A DNA stretch of 64,000 bases from Glandiceps talaboti (taxonomy: Eukaryota; Hemichordata; Enteropneusta; Spengelidae), in the NCBI RefSeq assembly GCF_964340395.1, contig NC_135562.1, positions 12,432,043 to 12,496,042 on the forward strand, given 5' to 3'. Made by a program: the position numbers and the translations under genes. Positions within the stretch are counted from its first letter, which is position 1. Each line of letters opens with the position of its first letter. Under the pieces are notes generated by a model that saw only the letters and a list, made by a program, of their open reading frames with translations, was not told the DNA's origin and made no database searches. Shown here piece after piece: positions 55,868 through 64,000 of the stretch.

Positions 55868-57517
55868 ATGGCTTTGATGTATGGTGAAGACACAAGGAAT
55901 GAAGATTGGTGGAATGAATTTTTGTCGCCATTGAAATTGATTAGAAGGAACAATCGCAGACCATTGCGATCACCTTTGGCAAGTGAAACGCTTCCTCCCG
56001 TGGATAGCTTGGCAAGAACGTTTGCTGATATGGTACAGTCGGCTAAATTTGATGGAAAACCAAAACGGCAAAAGTTGGAATCTCCCGAAGATGCTTCATA
56101 CACAAATCCAAAGGTCGCTTCATATACATCTGCACCAGTTTATTCAACTGGCAATGTGTCACACTCTAAAACTGATGAAGTCTTGGGTTCCATGGAATTG
56201 GTAGACACGTACTCACAACATTCAATCGACCAAGAAGTGTACACCACCCCTTCGTCTACAACAAGTGATAGTGATGGCGTGACAACCTGGGAAAAAATGT
56301 TTGGAGGGGCCGATTATTATGAAGATTCGTCAGAAAGTGACGACACATATAAACCGACACAGTCAGAAGATTACACTAGTAGTGACATATCAAATGACGA
56401 ATTTGAAACATTGGAACCTGCTGTAGGGACAAGTAAGATGGGCCAGTCTGGCTTATGGCAACTCATGTTTGAAGAAGACAAAGATGATGATGATGAGGAT
56501 GATGATGATGATGATGATGATTATGATGATGATGGTAGTGGTGGTGGTGGTGGTGGTGGTGATAGTGAAAGATTGTCAGCTGATAACACATACCATGTTC
56601 AGTTCCATGAAGCAAATTACACTGCCAGCACTAGTGTTGATTCGACTGACAACCTTGTCTCTGGAGAATCGCATTCGCTAAGACAAGCTTCTGAAGTGAA
56701 AGTCAACCCCGAAATCAGTTCTGCCACTGCAGAAGAGAGAATCAAATTATTGGAAAGTGAAAAATCCCCACGCAAGCGAAAGGTGGACAGGGTAGACTTA
56801 GACACGCCTACATCACAGTGGACAATTCGAATGCTAGCGAAATACATTGGCAAGGAAAGGGTTCAAGAAATGTCACCAACCCACAAATCTCTTGAATCAA
56901 GCCATTCTCCTGGTCAAATGGAGAGGGTCGAATTTCAAGATGTGAAGACCCGACTTGGGGAAGTGAGAGATTCACTTGGGATTAAAAGCAGCGACTCCTG
57001 TACTACTGGTCTGGAGAAACTACTTGAGACGAAAATCACGGAAGCTGATGCGAGACTGTTTATTAACCCAATTTTATATCTATTGTGTCGCACCAATCAT
57101 GTGACATTTAAGACTGAAGAAAAACTGAAAAGTAAACTGATTCCCAGTTGTACCTATGATTATCGATTCTACAGAGAAAACCGCTGCATTGGTATCTTTG
57201 AGGCGAAATCTACAGCACCAGGTGCGATGGCACCCAAAGCCATTGCTCAGGTTATTCTTCAGTTGATTGGTTTGATGACGGAGGCAAGGAACACCTCAAC
57301 AACAGAGAGTGATGGAACATGGAAATCTCCTTTCGCCATATTATCCGACGGCTTCCATTTTGTTTTCCTAAGATTATCCCACAAGAAAATCGAATTTGAG
57401 TGGGAGGAAAATAAGCTACTGTGTCAACAGCCGAAGGTGTTGGTAAGGAAAGCTGTGACCTGGGATGATTTAAAAGATATTGTGGAAATCATCAACGGCT
57501 TTATGGCCGAAGTTTAA
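55868..57517 (+). CDS. Uncharacterised 549-aa protein with a predicted PD-(D/E)XK nuclease-like C-terminal domain (paralogue A)
   Basis: This is a single open frame without introns; I recognise no named family. Residues 14-22 (WWNEFLSPL) and 42-54 (LPPVDSLARTFAD) form an N-terminal motif shared with paralogue B at 60327-61433. Residues about 60-285 are low-complexity, with an Asp-rich tract then a Gly run (about 203-233) coded by GAT and GGT repeats. A basic SPRKRK patch (about residue 300) looks like a nuclear localisation signal. The C-terminal 160 residues are about 60% identical to paralogue B around the key motifs: E392 in TEADARLFINPIL, D431 in CTYDYRF, E445 and K447 in IGIFEAK, Q461 in AIAQVI, and PFAILSDG at 488-495. 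Order and spacing resemble the HsdR N-terminal nuclease domain, so DNA cleavage is possible but unproven. An acceptor-like TTTTCTAG lies just upstream of the ATG. Confidence 0.85.
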   Translation: MALMYGEDTRNEDWWNEFLSPLKLIRRNNRRPLRSPLASETLPPVDSLARTFADMVQSAKFDGKPKRQKLESPEDASYTNPKVASYTSAPVYSTGNVSHSKTDEVLGSMELVDTYSQHSIDQEVYTTPSSTTSDSDGVTTWEKMFGGADYYEDSSESDDTYKPTQSEDYTSSDISNDEFETLEPAVGTSKMGQSGLWQLMFEEDKDDDDEDDDDDDDDYDDDGSGGGGGGGDSERLSADNTYHVQFHEANYTASTSVDSTDNLVSGESHSLRQASEVKVNPEISSATAEERIKLLESEKSPRKRKVDRVDLDTPTSQWTIRMLAKYIGKERVQEMSPTHKSLESSHSPGQMERVEFQDVKTRLGEVRDSLGIKSSDSCTTGLEKLLETKITEADARLFINPILYLLCRTNHVTFKTEEKLKSKLIPSCTYDYRFYRENRCIGIFEAKSTAPGAMAPKAIAQVILQLIGLMTEARNTSTTESDGTWKSPFAILSDGFHFVFLRLSHKKIEFEWEENKLLCQQPKVLVRKAVTWDDLKDIVEIINGFMAEV

Positions 57518-57858
57518 ACCTGTAATCCCCACCATTTCCAGTGTAGGACACAGCAGTGCTTCATGCACTAATAGTAACATAGCAAAGGTAATACCCCAAA
57601 GGGACACACAGACAGGAAGAACAGCGCCCTCACAGTCAAGTGTACAATGGACAATTGAATAAGTACAGTCGAAAACGAACACGGACGTGTTCTGCCATAG
57701 ATCTTGAAGGATCCGCTTCAAGATCTGTGGTTAGCCCCGTGATGTCATTGTTGAATCCGGTCTGCTGAACTGGAAGGTATTCAAAATATTACAATTTGCG
57801 TATCTTCCCTCTCGAAGGCCTTATGATCCTTAGAAAGAATGGTAAGCTATGAGCTATA

Positions 57859-57864
57859 AATAAA
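57859..57864 (+). terminator. Candidate polyadenylation signal of paralogue A
   Basis: AATAAA lies about 340 bases after the stop of the 549-codon frame. Confidence 0.45.
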
Positions 57865-59749
57865 AGATGAACTAACAATGATTTAACGTACAGTCAAACC
57901 TGTGTATAGCAGCCACCTAGGGGACTGACATAATAAAGTGGCCATATATGGAGGTGGCCGTTCTCTCAAGGGTTGTCATATTCACTGATTCCATACATGG
58001 ATGGCAAGTAAGAAAGAAATAGTAAACATGATTGTGGAAAACTCTTGCAGTGTGTTTTTCATTGTCATGTTGTTATGAATTGGTTTTATTTCGCGTTTAT
58101 TTTATATGCATGTACAATAACAAATGGATTATTAAATCTAATTTCTTCGCTGAGTAGACAACAGTTTGCCCGTTTTCAGGGAGCTTTGGGATATAAGTAT
58201 AGCTACGTATGACGAAGGTTATTTTTATTTGATATCTCATAGTTGTTTTCATTTATAGTGAATATCACGTTTTTAACAATAGCTGGACAGTACATCTTCA
58301 ATGTGGAATGTACACAAAAAACAGCTAAAGGAAAAGTTCATTTCGTTGTTTCCTAGACGACCAACACAACTGTGTAGTCTGAATTGATTGAAATAAATTT
58401 TTGACATGTCTGGGTCATTTTAAAGTGCTCATTCTGTAAATGCAATTCCATCATTTCCTGAACATGTGAAGTGGAATTTATGAATTTGTCAATTTTTTTG
58501 TTTGTTTAAATAGTAATTGCATTTACTAAAAACGCATCTTGTTCTTGCCTTCCCTGTTCTTCTATTCCTCGGTCCCCATAGTTCGACTTTGACCCCATCC
58601 TCTATACTCTTATTGTCTTTTTTGTACATGGGTGAAATTCAACGATATCAGCATCAAGGAAAATTGAATAAAAATGATATCTTTAAAGAGATCATTTTTT
58701 ACTTAACACAAATGTCATACATTATGACATCTCCTAAGTGTTTTGTAGGGCCTGCTAACCGTACCGTAACTTGTCAACGTACTCGTTGGATTGCGTTGGC
58801 GGGAGCGAGCTGATAGTAAATAGACCCGCCAGACTGACACACATTCACGCCCACAGAAAATAGTTGTTAAATCTAGCCTTGGATAAAATGCTGTTATGTG
58901 TAATAATTCACACAGGACTCGTAGTCTGTACACATTTTCGACACATGGAATTTCTATTTTCAAACTATATAAAGCTCAGCGAGTTACTACTAAAATAGTG
59001 CGCAGACGCATGGCCAGGCTCTAGCTGTGCATGTTATACGCATCGCTCTTAATTCAACGAAACGAAAGTGCAAGTTACAGATGAAGCTTTCACTTTGCTT
59101 CACAATTAAACTTTTTACACTGAGTGAGTTTGGAATGCCTAGTTTCCATATAGTGTACCAAAATGTCGTAGATTATAGGTAAAAGTAAATTGACATATAG
59201 CACCAATGGCGTTGTAGTGTTACTTTCTGGGGATTGCCTAATGTTACGTTTCAGTTATATGTTGTGTACTTGTAGGTAGATCAGCAGAACGTAAACGATT
59301 CTCAACTCTGTCTTTCTATGGTAACAGGATCTACCGATCTTGTCTAATTTAGGAATTAGCCACACAGGTATCGTCACTCATACGTATTCTTTTACACTCG
59401 GGCAGAGCTGAGAGAGAAATCGCACACCAACAGTTGCGTTGTGAATCAAAGTCTAAAGTATCTTTATTTCTCCATGTCCCCAATTGCAACATGTAAATCC
59501 TAGAGGATTAGTAGATAAATCAATATATTAGTAGATCACGCTGTTGTTAGCTCCTGTTTGTTTGTTTGTTTGTTTGTTTGTTTGTTTGTTTGTAGGTAAG
59601 TAGCACAAAGGTAAACTTTACGTTAATTAAGATAAAATATGTCAAAATTCCAAATATGACATTTCTGGATCATAACAGTAGTACAACTGTGTTCATCTGC
59701 GTGCCAATCCAACATATATTATGGAGATACATAAATTTGGTTAATTGAA

Positions 59750-59755
59750 TTTATT
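59750..59755 (-). terminator. Candidate polyadenylation signal of paralogue B
   Basis: On the minus strand AATAAA lies about 570 bases beyond the stop at 60327. It is only a candidate because of the distance. Confidence 0.25.
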
Positions 59756-60326
59756 TCCACCAGAAACATAAAAATACAAAAAGAAATATCATTAATAAGA
59801 AAATATTTTGGTGAGGACCCTCACTTGAAACTAATCTAGTCCAGTTATCCTGAAATTATAATGCCAAATTGGACATTTCTTACATACGTACATATAATCC
59901 AATTGGTATAATACAATTAGTATTCAAAATGATTGAAATTGGAAATTATTGCAGATGAGTCCTCACACTGCAATTTTAATGTTTAGAGTGAAATGTACAA
60001 CCCCACGTGGCCAAGCGCAATGAATACTCGAAATTTAAGGCACGTGCTCATACGATCTACCTGTTGACGACACGATGTTTCTAATCGTATTTATCCTAAA
60101 CAGAACAGTACTAATGAGAAACTTTACGTACATTAAAATTTAATTTAGAATTAAGATGGGATTTGATTTGATTTGTATGTGAGTGTGAACGATTTACTTT
60201 ATAATTAAGAAACTACGAAAAGGAACGGACGCCTTGGCGATGAAGTTACCGGAGAGCGCAGTTCATGGCCATGGCAGAGCAGACAGGCAATGTATGGCGA
60301 CACGGTTACTAAAATTTACACGTGGT

Positions 60327-61433
60327 TTACTTAGGCATACTAGAGATGTATGCGTTCACTATTTCTAGAATTTCTCTAAAGTCTTTCCACGTCACTGCTT
60401 TCCTAACTAATAGTTTTGGAGTCAGGGACATTACATCATATTCGAACTGTACACTATTCGAGGACAGAATAACAAATACAAATCGAAAACCATCCGATAA
60501 TATTGCAAACGGAGGACACTCTCTTTGCGAAAATTCTTCCGCTGTCGTTATACCTATCAGTTCAACGATGACTTGCGCGATGGCGTTTTGCGTCAAACCA
60601 CACGTTGTTTTGGCTTCCAATATCCCAATACATTGTTTATCGTTAAAGAAACAGTAGTCGTAAGTACAGTTTGGTACTAATGGTGTTGTCAATTTGTCCT
60701 CAGTTGTGAACTTAACCTTATTTTCACGACACAAAATGTGTAAAATTGGATTTATCAGTAACCTGATGTCTGCTTCAGTGACCTTCTTACTTTCCAAATT
60801 TGCTAGACCAGTGTATCGTCCGGCAGTTTCTGTTGTAAACCCTAGCCCTTCTCCAACCTCCTGTATTCTTGACTTGATCTCCGCAAATAACATACAGTTC
60901 AAACGTTTTCTTTGTGTTATAAGTTCCCGTACGTCCCTTTCTCCAATATAGGACGACAGGGTCTTCACTGTCCAGGCAGATGCCGACTTATTAATGTCTA
61001 GTTTCCCAGGTCTTTTTGTTCGTTTACCGGGGCTTTTGACCAGTCTCAGGTACTCGAGTCGTTCCTCTAACGGTAGCTGTTGGGGATTGTGCGTTACACG
61101 TGGTACACAGGGAGCAGTCATCGGTGTTGCATAGTTTCCGTAATAGGGTGGACTTGGCGGAAGTGGCGTAAAATCAAACATTCCGTCTTCATCCCAATTG
61201 GTAAAACTGGACATTTCTTGTATCGGAGTCGTGCTATCACCATGTTTCGTCTCGAACACAGGCTTCTGTATGGCATCAACAAAACGTCTGGCCAGCGTGT
61301 CAGGTGGTGGTAACGTCTTTCCTCCGATATCGCAAAACTGACTTAATATTTTCTGTCGGCACCTCCCAGTTCGATTCAAAGGAGATAAAAACTCTTTCCA
61401 CCAAGTGTAATTTTCTTCCATGATCGACCACAT
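60327..61433 (-). CDS. Uncharacterised 368-aa protein with a predicted PD-(D/E)XK nuclease-like C-terminal domain (paralogue B)
   Basis: This is a single intronless frame on the minus strand, convergent with paralogue A. It shares the N-terminal WWKEFLSPL (11-19) and LPPPDTLARRFVD (41-53), a basic SPGKRTKRPGK patch, a WTVKTLSSYIGERDV segment, and the C-terminal domain. Candidate catalytic residues: E220 in TEADIRLLINPIL, D259 in CTYDYCF, E273 and K275 in IGILEAK, and Q287 in AIAQVI; PFAILSDG is at 308-315. The end, PKLLVRKAVTW...DFREILEIVN, is also shared. B lacks A's long acidic tract, which explains most of the size difference; it has a short Pro-rich stretch (PLPPSPPYYG) instead. Translation could start at Met1 or Met5 (MEENYTWW). 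The function is unknown; nuclease activity is inferred from motif order only. The intact frame and conserved motifs argue against a pseudogene. Confidence 0.85.
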   Translation of the reverse strand: MWSIMEENYTWWKEFLSPLNRTGRCRQKILSQFCDIGGKTLPPPDTLARRFVDAIQKPVFETKHGDSTTPIQEMSSFTNWDEDGMFDFTPLPPSPPYYGNYATPMTAPCVPRVTHNPQQLPLEERLEYLRLVKSPGKRTKRPGKLDINKSASAWTVKTLSSYIGERDVRELITQRKRLNCMLFAEIKSRIQEVGEGLGFTTETAGRYTGLANLESKKVTEADIRLLINPILHILCRENKVKFTTEDKLTTPLVPNCTYDYCFFNDKQCIGILEAKTTCGLTQNAIAQVIVELIGITTAEEFSQRECPPFAILSDGFRFVFVILSSNSVQFEYDVMSLTPKLLVRKAVTWKDFREILEIVNAYISSMPK

Positions 61434-63607
61434 TGTGAAGAGTTACACTCGTCGGTCTCACTTACAAGATTGAATGTATGGACAAACCCCCACTTTAATT
61501 ATTCGAAACATAAAGATTTATTTATGTGGCTGTCGCTACCTGCTGTACAGCACAAGCGAGACATAGCTCAGTTAACTTATAAACGTATAATCGCAAAGCG
61601 TAGGAGTAAGACGCTTCGTCGTATGACATCATGCACGGCTGGCGTGGCAAACACCTCAAAGCGAAACTTACTGACAAAGCACGTACGATTAAAATAAAAG
61701 ACCGCGCTGTATATCTAATGATACATTAATATACTCTTTTTCTTGATAATGACTGAAAAATCGGTATAATCTATTCATCATTAAGTTAAGTTGTCTTAAG
61801 GACTGGTACACAAAAATGCTGAATGTGCAATTAAATGTAGTGACGTATCGGGTGTAGAATGGTCATCACACTGTATGTGTGAAATATATTTGAATATGAA
61901 ATATGACCACTCTGAGGAGCTTTCTGGAATCGCTTTTCTATTTTCTGAAACAATTTCTGGGGGGGGGGTCTTCAAAAGGGTATAACTTGCACTTTCTGTA
62001 GTACTGTTAGTTAATAAGCCATGTCACTCTAAGTACACGAGATTTGCATAACTGTGAACTTAATGTATGTACCTATCCCTTTTCACGAACCTGTCTACAC
62101 ATTGTGAATACTCAGACCACTACAGGCAAGGAGTCTCGACTTCGTTCGGCCTGTGCTCGGACTGTGTTCGGAAGGTTGCCGAACAAAATTGCCGAATGAT
62201 GACAGTATTTCTGTCTCCCTTTAATATTTTTCATAAATTTGTCGGGGAAACATTCCGCTTAGATTAGCACCAGTCCCTCGTGAATTAAGTCTCAAAGTTT
62301 TATATGCGATTCATTTTTGGTTTTAGAAAGGAAAATTATTCGCCCTCAAGCTAATAGCAGTCTGTTAGCTTAGTGTTCTTCTAACTGCTTGTAATCACTC
62401 ACACAGGACATTATTTCACACTAAAGAACACACTCGTGTTAATTTTGTTTAAATAAAGAGTGCAAAAGTCCAGAAACTCGAGCAATTCTACATTGCACTG
62501 ACACTGACACTGTGCACTGTGTAGTGCGATTAGCTGCGCATGGATATTAGTTTAATGGACGAAAATGGATTTAAAAAGCCGACTATTTCCTCACAAAACA
62601 TGAAAAACCCTCCGAGCCAATTAATCCCAGTGAATGATAATTAATAATTATCATGAATTTTATATAACATATGATAAACGCAAACGTGGTTATTGTATGC
62701 AAAAATTGAGAAAATACAGTAATTGCGATAATCATAACGGACTACTTTGTGCATCCGCGCCAAATTCATTTGTTATCATACTCACCTTGGTCATATCAAA
62801 CTCGTATACACACGTTGTAGCTACGTACGACTGGGAAGACCGCAGCTGCAGTTTAAAATTGGATTTTGCCTTGACTCAGGTAAGAAAAGCAGTGTTCAAA
62901 TTAATTTGTAATAAAAAAGAGTAAAAAATTGTTAATATCAGCTATAATCACACTGCAGTATCTGAAGACGATTGATTGACGAATTCTAGCTGCATGTTTT
63001 TTTGTTTTGTTTTTAAAAAAAAAAAAATGTTGTTTATAAACCCGCAAGGCTCAATGCCTTAATAGTAAAGTGGCATGTGAAATCCTAGCATTATTAATTG
63101 CAATAGTAGTACATATAGATATTGTTTCATTAATTTTCGATTTGCGTTACAATTTGTTTCTATTTTGATGATCGCTACTTATCTGAGATAAGAAATGAAC
63201 AAAGGGCACAAAGCGGTAGCAAGACACGTATGTATGTATGTATGTATGTATGTATGTATGTATGTATGTATGTATGTATGTATGTATGTGTGTTTGTATG
63301 TATGTATGTGTGTGTGTGTATGTATGTATGTATGTATGTATGTATGTATGTATGTATTTATGTATGCTCGCACTGTTTTAGGCATGTCTTCATACTGCCA
63401 TGATTATTACGTGGCACCTAGTATGTAATTATTGCTCATTCCTTACAAGTTGTCTGAGTGTGTGTACAAATGTCATGTTACATGAGTGAAACACCAAGGA
63501 AATGGTCCTTTGTACCATGTTATCTGTCATTTGTAACTTATTAGTGTTATTTGAACTTTGATATCGTACTTTGTTTTTCAATGATTATTTGTTTGTTTGT
63601 CTTACAG
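61434..63607. other. Spacer and possible 5' exon/intron of the right-edge gene
   Basis: No recognised coding sequence. A good donor (TTGACTCAG then GTAAGAAAAG) lies at 62880, and an acceptor (TTTGTTTGTCTTACAG) ends at 63607. A leader exon ending at 62879 with a 728-bp intron is therefore plausible. The 96-codon open frame 62634-62924 crosses that donor and has no recognisable product. A G run lies at about 61958-61966. Confidence 0.4.
63227..63365. repeat. (TATG)n microsatellite
   Basis: TATG tetramers run with a few TGTG interruptions. Open frames on both strands are repeat artefacts. Confidence 0.95.
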
Positions 63608-64000
63608 ATTCAGAAGAACAGGTGTTCTAGCCCCGCCTATCATTTATATACAAGTCAGAGATGTCGTCACGCATTCCTCCAAGATTTCTAGCACCTAAAG
63701 TTCCTAAAGGAAAGAAGAGAAAACACGCGTGTACTCCAGATCCTGAATCTGTCGATGATGACAAATCGACCCAAAACGATCTGGGTGGCGAAACGCTATC
63801 GAGTAAAGTTGTCGGAAACCCGTCAAAAAAACTTAACTAATATAGAGTCAACGACTAGAGTACCGAAGAAAAAACAAGCTCAACAGACAGACCAGGGACA
63901 TAAGTCTGGCACTCAGGAACCTAGTGTTCAAACCAATGTCCTAATGTTTACAAATACCATGGGAGACGGTATTTCAGAATATAGTCGACGGCCAATCGCT
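63608..64000 (+). CDS. 5' part of an unrecognised gene, cut by the window end; frame changes at an A run
   Basis: After an acceptor at 63606-63607, an ATG at 63661 opens a 59-codon frame (MSSRIPPRFLAPKVPKGKKR...) that ends with a TAA at 63838-63840, just after an A7 run (about 63823-63829). From that run, another frame stays open to the last base of the window (NIESTTRVPKKKQAQQTDQG...). Both parts are Lys/Ser/Thr-rich and hydrophilic, so they look like one disordered protein. The shift could be a homopolymer length error, a true mutation, or an unrecognised intron. KGKKRKH looks like a nuclear localisation signal. No family is recognised. Confidence 0.45.

Larger units (their letters stand above)
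57518..60326. other. Spacer between the convergent nuclease-like paralogues
   Basis: It contains 3' flanks of both genes and no recognised coding sequence. At 57889-57985 a degenerate palindrome-like repeat (GTATAGCAGCCACC, AGTGGCCATATATGGAGGTG) looks like an interspersed element. A GTTT run lies at 59556-59594. The rest is ordinary AT-rich sequence. Short open frames, such as 58517-58813, have no homology that I can recognise. Confidence 0.55.

Overview
This is nuclear DNA from an invertebrate animal. The evidence is intron-rich genes with GT-AG splice sites, animal-specific proteins (MIB1, WASHC5, a Toll-like receptor), an AT-rich background, many microsatellites and minisatellites, and tRNA-derived SINEs and palindromic MITEs. 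The proteins are close to their vertebrate orthologues, for example strumpellin at 1161 aa against 1159 in human. That suggests a slow-evolving lineage such as a brachiopod, mollusc, hemichordate or amphioxus. The sequence alone does not settle which.

Layout, left to right. 1-13427: the 3' part of a mind bomb E3 ubiquitin ligase gene (MIB1, + strand, nine exons, last ankyrin repeats plus three RING fingers); its 5' exons lie outside the window. 13428-21580: intergenic, with a 63-bp minisatellite and a cluster of CTCF-like motifs. 21581-27246: a five-exon FKBP12 gene (- strand) with a 1.1-kb Mutator-like insertion in its largest intron. 27247-27990: a 744-bp divergent interval. 27991-52418: the complete 28-exon gene for strumpellin (WASHC5, + strand). 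A Toll-like receptor gene sits on the opposite strand inside its intron 25 (46409-49175). 52419-55867: 3' flank, MITE and SINE. 55868-57517 (+) and 60327-61433 (-): two convergent, intronless paralogues. They share an unrecognised N-terminal motif and a C-terminal domain whose conserved residues fit the PD-(D/E)XK nuclease fold. 63608-64000: the start of an unrecognised gene that runs off the window.

The housekeeping genes (Notch-ligand ubiquitination, prolyl isomerase, WASH complex on endosomes) do not form an obvious pathway. The most novel material is the nuclease-like pair. Next come the nested TLR, with an apparent frameshift after its signal peptide and an alanine in its TIR BB loop, a small insertion in the FKBP ligand loop, and several insertions with recognisable ends and target-site duplications.

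All exon boundaries were read by eye from splice consensus and reading-frame continuity. The summed exon lengths are multiples of three for MIB1 (after one phase base), FKBP and WASHC5.
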